From assembly GCA_902787415.1 (NCBI GenBank), contig CADAGG010000032.1, positions 1 through 16,286 of the forward strand: a stretch of 16,286 bases of DNA, read 5' to 3'. How positions within the stretch are numbered: the stretch's first letter is position 1; each line of letters begins with the position of its first letter. Shown here in pieces: positions 1-5,965 of this stretch. The notes beneath the pieces were generated by a model that saw only the letters and a program-made list of their open reading frames with translations, was not told the DNA's origin and ran no database searches. Origin of the DNA: a methanogenic archaeon. GTDB taxonomy: Archaea; Thermoplasmatota; Thermoplasmata; Methanomassiliicoccales; Methanomethylophilaceae. The position numbers were made by a program, and so were the translations under genes.

Positions 1-282
1 TATCGCAGCTCCAAGTCCGCGCAGAACGGAATCGAATCGGTCAGATTCAACCGCAACTCCCTGATCGAGGATCAGACTATCGATGGCTACGAGATCCTCA
101 CAAACCCCAAGTACGAGATCTACAAGGACGACAAGGGCGAGTTCCGCTTCAGGCTCAAGGCCATGAACGGAGACGTCGTCTTCACGTCCGACGGCTATTC
201 CTCCAAGGCGAGCGCCAAGAACGGCATCGAATCCATCAGGAAGAACGCTGAGGAAGCCAAGGTCGAGGTACTGGAGAAGTGA
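1..282 (+). CDS. DUF1508 (YegP-like) domain protein, 5' end missing
   Basis: Reading frame 1 is open from the first base to a TGA at 280-282 and gives 93 residues. The C-terminal part carries the DUF1508 pattern: a PKYEIYKDDKGEFRFRLKA strand pair, then a GYSSKASAKNGIESIRKNA helix. The first visible residues (YRSSKSAQNGIESVRFN) match the end of the same unit, so the protein has at least two tandem DUF1508 copies, as in bacterial YegP. The family is small, soluble and of uncertain function; links to stress have been proposed in bacteria. The start lies upstream of the window, so length and promoter cannot be judged. Family assignment is firm; function is not. Confidence 0.85.
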   Translation, partial: YRSSKSAQNGIESVRFNRNSLIEDQTIDGYEILTNPKYEIYKDDKGEFRFRLKAMNGDVVFTSDGYSSKASAKNGIESIRKNAEEAKVEVLEK

Positions 283-290
283 ATCCATTT

Positions 291-305
291 CCCGGCTCGG
301 CCGGG
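291..305 (+). terminator. Possible terminator hairpin after the DUF1508 gene
   Basis: A short GC-rich inverted repeat, CCCGGC-TCG-GCCGGG, starts 9 nt after the stop codon and is followed by a pyrimidine-rich run (ccccttccttttccc). The stem is perfect but the U-tract is weak, so termination here is plausible rather than clear. Confidence 0.35.
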
Positions 306-390
306 TCAAACCCCTTCCTTTTCCCTGACTTTGCACCGCTCGTAAGTATCGTTTCCGAATAGTTTTATATTCTAGTTGGATGATACTTCC

Positions 391-500
391 ATGTGGCCTT
401 TGCCTAAGGCCATCTGCTTCAAATCTGCCTGCGCGATTCTCCTTCCAGCCGGACGGGGTGCGGGTTGTGCCCATTTACCGTCCGGCTGAATCTTCTCCTT
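391..500 (+). ncRNA. Candidate small structured RNA
   Basis: The 302-bp gap between the DUF1508 stop and the next gene holds a TATA-like box (tttatat, 364-370). About 25 bp downstream lie two perfect hairpins. The first is ggcctt/aaggcc with a 5-nt loop (395-411). The second is a 10-bp stem, agccggacgg (447-456) with ccgtccggct (478-487), and a 21-nt loop. A pyrimidine-rich run follows at 490-505. No ORF with convincing codon use lies here. TATA spacing plus two stems suggests a transcript of about 110 nt. I do not recognise a family: RNase P, SRP, C/D-box and H/ACA hallmarks are not evident. Both ends are estimates. Confidence 0.3.
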
Positions 501-526
501 CCCGATCCGCTTTGGATATGAACGAA

Positions 527-562
527 TTATAAAGAAAACAAAAAGACCGCCCGAGTGGGCGG
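527..562 (-). terminator. Terminator of the aroA'-like gene
   Basis: Read on the minus strand, a hairpin ccgccc-actc-gggcgg (547-562) lies 22 nt past the stop codon at 585-587. It is followed directly by a T-rich run (tctttttgttttc). The stem plus U-tract layout supports a real terminator. Confidence 0.7.
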
Positions 563-584
563 TAAAGGGTTTTACTGGATCCTA

Positions 585-1382
585 TCAGTGCTGGAGGTGG
601 GCCTCGAACGCCTCTTTCGCAGTGAATCCCTTGAGACAGATGTCGCTGATGGCGCTCATGACCCCCTGTACGTCCCTGTGCTGGAAGACGTTCCTGCCGA
701 TGGATACTCCGTGTCCTCCGGCCTGCAGGGAATCCGCGACCATATTGAGGATGTCCATATCGGAATCCATCTTGGGACCTCCGGCAATGACGACGGGGAC
801 CTGTGCACCCTCGCAGACGCGTGCGAAGGAGTCGATGTCTCCGGTGTAGGAACATTTCACGATGTCGGCACCGAGCTCCGCACCGACACGGGCGGCGTGG
901 GCGACGGCGGTGGGATCGAAGGAATCCTTGATGGAAGGGCCGCGGGGGTAGGTCATGGCGATGAGGGGCATTCCCCAGTCCATGCATTTGGAGGAGACCA
1001 TCCCTGCGTCCTGGAGCATCTGAGGCTCGTCCTGGGCGCCGACGTTGATGTGGACGGAGATCGCATCGGCTCCGAGCTTGAGACCGTCCTCGACGGAGGC
1101 GACGAGGACCTTGCTCTGCGAGTTCACGCCGATGTCGGTGGAAGCGGACAGATGAAGGATGAGTCCGACGTCGTGTCCGGACTCCCTGTGGCCCATGGGG
1201 ACCATTCCCTTGTGCATGAGTACCGCGGTGGCACCTCCCAGGGAGACGTCGTTGACAGTTTTCTTGAAATTGATGATACCGGGGATCGGACCCACGCTGA
1301 TCCCGTGGTCCATGGGAACTATGACGCAGTTCCCGGTGTTGCGGTCCATGATCCTTTCCATCCTGATGAATTTGCCGAACAT
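585..1382 (-). CDS. aroA': 2-amino-3,7-dideoxy-D-threo-hept-6-ulosonate synthase
   Basis: 265-residue class I aldolase of the DeoC/FbaB type. In archaea without DAHP synthase, this enzyme joins a 6-deoxy-5-ketofructose phosphate to L-aspartate semialdehyde, the first step of the alternative route to 3-dehydroquinate and aromatic amino acids. It closely follows Methanocaldococcus jannaschii MJ0400 as I recall that sequence: IVPMDHGISVGPIPG (21-35), MTYPRG (143-148), GADIVKCSYTGD (171-182) and the phosphate-binding VSIGRNVFQH (226-235). Lys176 should form the Schiff base and Tyr145 act as proton donor. The N-terminus is about eight residues shorter than MJ0400; the ATG at 1382 lies 3' of a good promoter. 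Fructose-bisphosphate aldolase FbaB is the main alternative, but the MDHG and GDIDSF contexts favour the aromatic enzyme. It is monocistronic, with its own TATA box and terminator. Confidence 0.88.
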   Translation of the reverse strand: MFGKFIRMERIMDRNTGNCVIVPMDHGISVGPIPGIINFKKTVNDVSLGGATAVLMHKGMVPMGHRESGHDVGLILHLSASTDIGVNSQSKVLVASVEDGLKLGADAISVHINVGAQDEPQMLQDAGMVSSKCMDWGMPLIAMTYPRGPSIKDSFDPTAVAHAARVGAELGADIVKCSYTGDIDSFARVCEGAQVPVVIAGGPKMDSDMDILNMVADSLQAGGHGVSIGRNVFQHRDVQGVMSAISDICLKGFTAKEAFEAHLQH

Positions 1383-1430
1383 GATTATCAGTATCCGTGT
1401 TGTGTGCTAACACTTGTCACGGTTCAACGG

Positions 1431-1439
1431 ATATAAATA
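1431..1439 (-). promoter_or_regulatory. TATA box of the aroA'-like gene
   Basis: Minus-strand tatttatat lies 49 bp before the ATG at 1382. Transcription would start near 1405-1408, leaving a leader of about 25 nt. Confidence 0.55.
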
Positions 1440-1460
1440 ACTTTCATCGGGAGATTTAAG

Positions 1461-1537
1461 TGGTGGACACGGCGAGATTCGAACTCGCGGCTTCGTCCTT
1501 GCGAAGGACGCACGCTACCGGACTGCGTCACGTGCCC
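1461..1537 (-). tRNA. tRNA-Ala (anticodon CGC), CCA encoded
   Basis: On the minus strand the acceptor arm GGGCACG (1537-1531) pairs with CGTGTCC (1471-1465) and includes the G3-U70 pair that is the main alanine identity element. The anticodon stem CGTCC/GGACG encloses the loop TTCGCAA, with anticodon CGC at 1503-1501. The T arm is GCGAG-TTCGAAT-CTCGC. The discriminator is A (1464) and the 3' CCA is encoded (1463-1461). Codon GCG is read. No intron is seen. A TATA box (ttttataa, 1571-1578) lies upstream at the expected distance. Confidence 0.95.
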
Positions 1538-1550
1538 AGTTAAAACCGGC

Positions 1551-1578
1551 AGTCCCCCATTAGGGGGACGTTATAAAA
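1551..1578 (-). promoter_or_regulatory. tRNA-Ala promoter overlapping a hairpin after the upstream gene
   Basis: Minus-strand ttttataa (1571-1578) would start transcription near 1547-1550, about 10 nt before the mature tRNA. Between them lies a perfect inverted repeat, gtccccc-atta-gggggac (1551-1568), which directly follows the stop of the minus-strand gene at 1582-1584. It may terminate that gene, although the T-run that follows on the minus strand (ggtttt) is short. Confidence 0.5.
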
Positions 1579-1581
1579 GAC

Positions 1582-1857
1582 TTATTCTTTGACGATGGTC
1601 CAAGCGATGATTCCGCCTGCGAAGGGGCCTTTGTAAATCTTGTCGCCGTCCACGGTGTAGGCGGGCTGCGCGTTGATGTAGACGTGCTGCTCGTCGAAGG
1701 TGCATGCGAGAATGCCTCCCCCGAAAGGACCCTGGTAGACGTTGTTGCCGACGATGGTGTAGGCGACGGTGCCGTTGGTGTAGACCTTGTCGCCCTCGAT
1801 CTCGTAGGCGGGGGCCACCTTCACGTTATCGGAATTGTAAAGACAGATTTTGCTCAT
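1582..1857 (-). CDS. Small repeat protein of unknown function
   Basis: About 91 residues from the ATG at 1857; a GTG two codons earlier (1863) is a possible start. I do not recognise a named family. The chain is built from beta-hairpin-like units of about 16-20 residues with the pattern Y-x-[IV]-x-G-[DN]-[KN]-[IV]-Y-x-G-P-F-x-G-G-I-[IL]-A, seen as VYQGPFGGGILACT and IYKGPFAGGIIAWT with two looser copies before them (YEIEGDKVYTNG, YTIVGNN). There is no signal peptide or membrane helix. The TATA box at 1880-1888 (tttataaca on the minus strand) puts the transcription start almost on the ATG, so the mRNA is probably leaderless. It is the only gene here that ends in TAA. The short repetitive strands suggest a small beta-sheet or binding protein. 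Confidence 0.75.
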   Translation of the reverse strand: MSKICLYNSDNVKVAPAYEIEGDKVYTNGTVAYTIVGNNVYQGPFGGGILACTFDEQHVYINAQPAYTVDGDKIYKGPFAGGIIAWTIVKE

Positions 1858-1879
1858 GGTCACGTGAATGTATTAACAT

Positions 1880-1888
1880 GTTATAAAG
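1880..1888 (-). promoter_or_regulatory. TATA box of the small repeat protein gene
   Basis: Minus-strand tttataaca is centred about 26 bp before the ATG at 1857, implying a leaderless transcript. Confidence 0.5.
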
Positions 1889-1945
1889 GCGACTTCGAAC
1901 GCGAAGAAATATGAACCGTTCGGGACATATACCCGCGAGGGAAAC

Positions 1946-2383
1946 ATGCGCGCATACATCGCCGGACCGCTCTTCTGCAAGGCCGAGAGGGAGTACAACT
2001 TACAGCTGAAGGAGAGGCTCTCGGAATTCTCCGTAGAGGCCGTCCTCCCCCAGGACTGCGACATGCTGTTCGAAGCTTCCCAAATGGACGGCCGCACCTA
2101 TGCCGAGGAGGCAGCCGAAAAGGTATTCAGACGCGATCTGGCACTTCTGGAATCCTGCGATGTCCTGATCATCAATCTGGACGGCCGCGTCCCCGACGAG
2201 GGGGCCTGCGTAGAGCTCGGCTACGCCTATGCGAAGGGCATCCCCGTGTACGGCATCAAGACCGACGTGAGGGTGTCCGAGTACGGCATCGACAACATGA
2301 TGGTCGCCGGCATGCTGAGGGGCAGGACCGCCCCCGACGTCCCCGCCCTCGCGGACATGCTCCGCGCCGACGGCCTGCTGTGA
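1946..2383 (+). CDS. Nucleoside 2-deoxyribosyltransferase family protein
   Basis: 145 residues, the usual size for the family. It would cleave or exchange the N-glycosidic bond of (deoxy)nucleosides or nucleotides in purine/pyrimidine salvage, in the cytoplasm. The N-terminal MRAYIAGPLF is the first strand with the nucleoside-binding loop. FRRDLALLESCDVLIINLDG (61-80) gives the conserved Asp residues. DEGACVELGYAYAKGIPVYG (84-103) holds the catalytic Glu (E90) and the ELGxA motif. The ATG is preceded by gcgaggg, a weak Shine-Dalgarno. It is divergent from the small repeat protein gene, and the two promoters share about 85 bp. Substrate (deoxyribose transfer or 5'-monophosphate hydrolysis) cannot be told from sequence. 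Confidence 0.85.
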   Translation: MRAYIAGPLFCKAEREYNLQLKERLSEFSVEAVLPQDCDMLFEASQMDGRTYAEEAAEKVFRRDLALLESCDVLIINLDGRVPDEGACVELGYAYAKGIPVYGIKTDVRVSEYGIDNMMVAGMLRGRTAPDVPALADMLRADGLL

Positions 2384-2405
2384 ACCGAAAAGTCTGGGTT
2401 CCAAA

Positions 2406-2430
2406 TTTAGGTGTCACCTAAACTTTATAA
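2406..2430 (+). promoter_or_regulatory. suf operon promoter with a TTAGG-type palindromic operator
   Basis: A perfect 17-bp palindrome, tttaggtgtcacctaaa (2406-2422), touches the TATA box ctttataa (2423-2430) and covers the place of the BRE. TATA spacing puts the transcription start near 2453, just before the sufC ATG at 2456. The TTAGG...CCTAA halves resemble boxes of the iron/manganese-dependent DtxR/IdeR/SirR repressors, which suits iron control of Fe-S assembly. No regulator gene is in the window, so the binding protein is inferred. Confidence 0.6.
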
Positions 2431-2455
2431 ACAGAGTTCCTAATTAAGGGTCATC

Positions 2456-3184
2456 ATGTCACTTCTCGAAATAGAAGACCTGCACGTAGAGGCGGGCGGC
2501 AGGGAGATCCTCAAGGGAGTTTCCATGAAACTCGAAGAAGGGGAGACCTGCGTGCTCTTCGGTCCCAACGGATCGGGCAAATCCACCCTCCTAGCAACCA
2601 TCATGGGCTACGGTATGACCACCGTGACCTCCGGAAAGATTTTCTTCAAGGGTAAGAACATCACCCACATGACCGTCGACCAGCGCGCCAAGCTCGGTAT
2701 CGGCATGATGATGCAGAGGCCCCCGAACGTGGTGGGCGTGACCCTCGGCAACCTCGTCGCGGCCACCGCCAAGAACGGAAAGGGCACCGTGGGCAAGGAG
2801 AAGGAGTTCAAGATGCAGGACTTCATGGACCGCGACGTCAACGTCGGTTTCTCCGGAGGAGAGATCAAGAGGTCCGAGCTGCTCCAGCTGGCGGCCCAGT
2901 CCCCCGACTTCGTCATGCTCGACGAACCCGAGTCAGGAGTCGACCTCGAGAACATCGGACTCATCGGCAGGAAGGTCCACGAGCTCATCTACGGCTCGGA
3001 GGAGGGCGAGGAGAGGACCAAGGAGGTCTCCGCCTTCGTCATCACCCACACCGGACAGATCATGGATTACATCGGTGCGGACAAGGCCTTCGTGCTCATC
3101 CACGGCAAGATCGCCAAGGAGGGCGACCCCCAGGAGATCCTCGAGGACATCAAGAACAACGGTTACGGAGTTGAGGACGAATGA
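2456..3184 (+). CDS. sufC: SufC, Fe-S cluster assembly ATPase
   Basis: 242 residues, normal for SufC. It is the ABC-type ATPase that binds SufB/SufD and drives conformational change of the scaffold during Fe-S cluster assembly in the cytoplasm. Visible motifs: Walker A GPNGSGKST (36-44), Q-loop Q87 in MMMQRPP, signature FSGGE (132-136), Walker B VMLDEP (163-168) with the SufC-typical ESGVD after it, and H-loop His198. There is no membrane domain. It is the first gene of the operon and overlaps sufB by 4 bp (ATGA), which points to translational coupling. The operator upstream suggests metal or iron control. Archaeal SufCB pairs are regarded as a minimal ancestral (SMS) system. Confidence 0.95.
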   Translation: MSLLEIEDLHVEAGGREILKGVSMKLEEGETCVLFGPNGSGKSTLLATIMGYGMTTVTSGKIFFKGKNITHMTVDQRAKLGIGMMMQRPPNVVGVTLGNLVAATAKNGKGTVGKEKEFKMQDFMDRDVNVGFSGGEIKRSELLQLAAQSPDFVMLDEPESGVDLENIGLIGRKVHELIYGSEEGEERTKEVSAFVITHTGQIMDYIGADKAFVLIHGKIAKEGDPQEILEDIKNNGYGVEDE

Positions 3185-4398
3185 CCCGCATCGACGAGAA
3201 CGAAGTGAAGAAGGCGCTCGACAAGAAGGCCGCCTACGGCGAGGACATCGACCTCAACAGGTACACCGAGGGAGACTACGAGGTGGAGCAGATCGAGAAC
3301 ATCACCGACACTCCCGAGGACCTCAGGAAGAAGATGATCAACGTCGGCGTCGAGGCCGACGACGAGGGCAAGGACGGAACCATCCTGTTCATCGACAACG
3401 CCATGAGCCACTGCTCCAACAAGGCGCAGGAGGGACTCATCATGATGCCCGTGCAGAAGGCACTGGAGACCTACTCCTGGGTCAAGGACTACTTCTGGTC
3501 CGCCATGGATCCCGCCAAGGACAAGTACACCGCCAAGACCTACGAGGAGAAGGCGGACGGATACTTCGTCTACGTCAAGCCCGGATACCATCTCAGGATG
3601 CCCGTGCAGACCTGCATGATGCTCTCCAAGGACAAGTCCATCCAGAACCTCCACAACATCATCATCGTGGACGACAACGCCTCCTGCGACATGGTCACCG
3701 GATGCACCACCGTCCACCACGCCAACGACTCCCTGCACGTGGGAGTCTCCGAGATGTTCATCGGCAACAATTCCTCCCTTTCATTCACCATGGTCCACAG
3801 CTGGGGACACCAGACCGCCGTCAGGCCCAGGACCAACGTCATCATGGGGAAGAACTCCAACTACGTGAACAACTACGTGGTCCTCGACCCCGTGGGAAGC
3901 ATCCAGTCCTTCCCCAACGCATACCTCAACGGAGAAGGCGCGCGCTGCAGCTTCAACACCATGTGCATCGCCCACGAGAACTCCAACATCGACACCGGAG
4001 GATGCGCCGTACTGAACGCCCCCAACACCGGCGCCGAGATCGTCAGCAGGAACATCTCCTACGGCGGCAAGATGATCGCCAGGGGAAAGCTCGTCGGCAA
4101 CGCTCCCGGAGCGAAGGCGCACCTCGAATGCAAATCAATCATCCTGAAGGACGGGGGCATCACCCACGCCATCCCCGAGCTGGAGGCCAGCTGCGCGGAT
4201 GTCGAGATGACCCACGAGGCGGCGGTCGGAAAGATCGCCCAGGAGCAGATCGATTACCTCATGACCCGCGGTCTCTCCCAGGACGAGGCGGTCTCCATGA
4301 TCGTCCGCGGATTCCTGGTCGGAGGAATCAGGGGACTCCCCACCAACCTCCAGAGCGAGATCGACGCGGCCATCGAGAAGGCCAACGAGGGTGACTGA
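3181..4398 (+). CDS. sufB: SufB/SufD-family Fe-S scaffold protein
   Basis: 405 residues, shorter than bacterial SufB and typical of archaeal SufBD proteins that act with SufC alone. The core is a right-handed beta-helix with many short hydrophobic strands from about 130 to 330. The C-terminal helical part, [13 protein letters not shown] and [20 protein letters not shown], is the SufC-binding signature. Cys317 in [11 protein letters not shown] aligns with the cluster-assembly Cys of E. coli SufB, and Glu346 (THEA) with its catalytic Glu. Other cysteines (C145, C169, C175, C256, C262, C275) could help. Translation starts inside the sufC stop codon, and gpmA follows with 1 nt between. Assignment as a SufB-type rather than SufD-type subunit rests on these residues. 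Confidence 0.93.
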   Translation: MTRIDENEVKKALDKKAAYGEDIDLNRYTEGDYEVEQIENITDTPEDLRKKMINVGVEADDEGKDGTILFIDNAMSHCSNKAQEGLIMMPVQKALETYSWVKDYFWSAMDPAKDKYTAKTYEEKADGYFVYVKPGYHLRMPVQTCMMLSKDKSIQNLHNIIIVDDNASCDMVTGCTTVHHANDSLHVGVSEMFIGNNSSLSFTMVHSWGHQTAVRPRTNVIMGKNSNYVNNYVVLDPVGSIQSFPNAYLNGEGARCSFNTMCIAHENSNIDTGGCAVLNAPNTGAEIVSRNISYGGKMIARGKLVGNAPGAKAHLECKSIILKDGGITHAIPELEASCADVEMTHEAAVGKIAQEQIDYLMTRGLSQDEAVSMIVRGFLVGGIRGLPTNLQSEIDAAIEKANEGD

Positions 4399-4399
4399 G

Positions 4400-5149
4400 A
4401 TGAAACAGCTCGTCCTCATCAGGCACGGAGAGAGCGAATGGAACAAGCTCAACCTCTTCACCGGATGGACCGACGTGGAACTGTCCGAGAAGGGCTGGGA
4501 GGAGGCCAAGGCCGCCGGTCAGCTCATGAGAGAGGAGGGTTTCGACTTCGACCTCTGCCTCACGTCCTACCTCAAGAGGGCCATCCACACCGCCCAGACC
4601 GCTCTGGCCGAGATGGACCTCGACTGGATCCCCATGGAGAAGCACTGGGAGCTCAACGAGAGGCACTACGGCGCCCTCCAGGGACTCAACAAGGCCGAGA
4701 CCGCCGAGAAGTACGGAGAGGAGCAGGTCACCCTCTGGAGGAGGTCCTACGACGTCTGCCCGCCCGCCCTCGAGGAATCCGACCGCAGGAACCCCGCCAG
4801 GGACAGGAGGTACCAGGGCACCCCCGCCGCCGGTCACCCTCTCACCGAGAGCCTGGAGATCACCGTACAGCGTGTCATCCCCTTCTACGAGAAGGTCATC
4901 GTGCCCCAGGTCAAGGAGGGCAAGAGGATCCTTGTCGCCGCCCACGGAAACTCGCTCCGCGCCCTCGTGAAGTACCTCGACGGACTCACCGCGGACGAGA
5001 TCGTCAAGGTCAACATCCCCACCGGCGTCCCCCTGGTCTACGAGTTCGACGACGACATGAACGTCACCGGCAAGAGGTACCTGGGAGACCAGGATGCCAT
5101 CGCCGCCAAGGCCAAGGCCGTCAGCGAGCAGGCCAAGAAGAAGGCTTGA
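4400..5149 (+). CDS. gpmA: 2,3-bisphosphoglycerate-dependent phosphoglycerate mutase
   Basis: 249 residues from the ATG at 4400; a GTG at 4391 would add three residues and overlap sufB, so the ATG is preferred. It interconverts 3- and 2-phosphoglycerate in glycolysis/gluconeogenesis through a phosphohistidine. Motifs: [10 protein letters not shown] (6-15) with the phosphorylated His9, [11 protein letters not shown] (22-32), [10 protein letters not shown] (56-65) with Arg60, [15 protein letters not shown] (84-98) with Glu87, and [10 protein letters not shown] (180-189) with His182. Length and motifs match bacterial GpmA. Most archaea use cofactor-independent ApgM, so this gene may have come from bacteria, though its codon use matches its neighbours. 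It sits one base after sufB in the suf operon. Confidence 0.95.
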   Translation: MKQLVLIRHGESEWNKLNLFTGWTDVELSEKGWEEAKAAGQLMREEGFDFDLCLTSYLKRAIHTAQTALAEMDLDWIPMEKHWELNERHYGALQGLNKAETAEKYGEEQVTLWRRSYDVCPPALEESDRRNPARDRRYQGTPAAGHPLTESLEITVQRVIPFYEKVIVPQVKEGKRILVAAHGNSLRALVKYLDGLTADEIVKVNIPTGVPLVYEFDDDMNVTGKRYLGDQDAIAAKAKAVSEQAKKKA

Positions 5150-5151
5150 AT

Positions 5152-5430
5152 ATGGATTTTCTGCACCACAGATGCCAATGCCGCTTCTCCGCCATCGAAG
5201 ACGGTGTCGAGGTGGGCTATCTGACCTACACCATCGACAACGGCATCCTGGACATCACCCACACCTTCGTGGACCCCTCCAAGCGGGGACAGGGCATCGC
5301 CAAGGAATTGGTCAGGAGATGCGACAACTTCAGCAAAAGGGAGGGTCTCATCATCACGGCGAGCTGCTCCTATGCGGCCGAGGCCCTCGGCATGAAGCAG
5401 GAGAACCCCTCCTGCCGCATCGGTCAGTGA
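5152..5430 (+). CDS. Small GNAT-like N-acetyltransferase (YjdJ/COG2388 type)
   Basis: 92 residues starting 2 nt after the gpmA stop. The layout is that of the minimal YjdJ-type GNAT: antiparallel strands RFSAIEDGVEVGYLTYTIDNGILDIT, then a turn FVDPSKRGQGIAKELVRRC (39-57) in which RGQGIA forms the acetyl-CoA pyrophosphate loop, and a short C-terminal helix. Members of this group are often not tested biochemically; acetyl-CoA binding is expected and the substrate is unknown. It is the last gene of the suf-gpm operon. Its 3' end overlaps the convergent TAG-containing gene by 7 bp. Its rather many cysteines (C8, C10, C57, C72, C88) stand out in so small a protein. Confidence 0.82.
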   Translation: MDFLHHRCQCRFSAIEDGVEVGYLTYTIDNGILDITHTFVDPSKRGQGIAKELVRRCDNFSKREGLIITASCSYAAEALGMKQENPSCRIGQ

Positions 5431-5768
5431 ACCCTGAATACCGCCGAGACCTGATGGCAAAGCTCCTGTGAACATATCACTATAATGTCATCAGGAAGGG
5501 AGGCCGCCCATCCGTCGAATCCCTCAATGGAACGGTGTCCCTGGATGAAAAGGATGCTTCCGGGAGCGATATTCTCCGGTATTTCCTCGCAGTACAGGAC
5601 GTTCGATTCGGGACAGTTCTCTACAACGGCGTCATAGAATGCGCGGAGTGCCTTCTCGGGACCGGTCCTGCGTTCGCTCAGCAGGTTCTTACCGATACCG
5701 TCCTCCGCCAGCAGCTCCTATACGCTGGCGGCGGGGATCCCGCGGAGTACGACGCATTTCAAAGGCAC
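5424..5768 (-). CDS. Hypothetical protein with an in-frame TAG (pyrrolysine or nonsense)
   Basis: On the minus strand a frame runs from GTG (5768-5766; a TTG at 5762 is an alternative) to TGA (5426-5424): 115 codons with one interruption, TAG at 5720-5718, codon 17. After it come about 97 clean codons with the usage of nearby genes. The protein starts VPLKCVVLRGIPAASV, then TAG, then ELLAEDGIGKNLLSERRTG; later pieces include ENCPESNVLYCEEIPE and GSILFIQGHRSIEGFDGW. I recognise no family. No start codon follows soon after the TAG, so the rest cannot easily be a separate gene. A TATA box at 5792-5799 predicts transcription starting almost on the GTG. TAG may encode pyrrolysine in this lineage, or it may be a CAG-to-TAG nonsense mutation. 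It converges on the GNAT gene with a 7-bp overlap. Confidence 0.6.
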
Positions 5769-5799
5769 GTGACAAATTATGTCACTGCACGATATAATG
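5769..5799 (-). promoter_or_regulatory. Promoter and palindrome before the TAG-containing gene
   Basis: Minus-strand TATA box attatatc (5792-5799). Between it and the GTG start lies a 17-bp inverted repeat, gtgaca-aatta-tgtcac (5769-5785), which covers the expected transcription start. It is placed as a repressor operator would be. Confidence 0.45.
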
Positions 5800-5938
5800 G
5801 ATGTGCGTCGGAGTCGGATGGGTTTAATGTCGATAACATTATTCACATCAATAAAAAATCGATAGTTAATAGACAAATATCTAATGATTTATATATTATT
5901 TATATAACAAATCAATCATAATCCATATTCGTAGACAT

Positions 5939-5949
5939 CATTATATACT
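5939..5949 (+). promoter_or_regulatory. TATA box of the large structured RNA
   Basis: cattatatact lies about 25 bp before 5966-5970, where the first hairpin of the GC-rich RNA begins. The 5800-5938 stretch upstream is AT-rich and shows no gene on either strand. Confidence 0.55.
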
Positions 5950-5965
5950 CTGCCCGATAATCTTA

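Noticed and set aside
555..1436. Long ORFs on both strands over the aroA'-like gene
   Set aside because: Shadow frames of a clear MJ0400-type aldolase.
5535..5921. Plus-strand ORF of 128 aa
   Set aside because: It is antisense to the TAG-containing gene, runs into AT-rich spacer at its end, and has no promoter; the minus strand shows typical codon use and a promoter.
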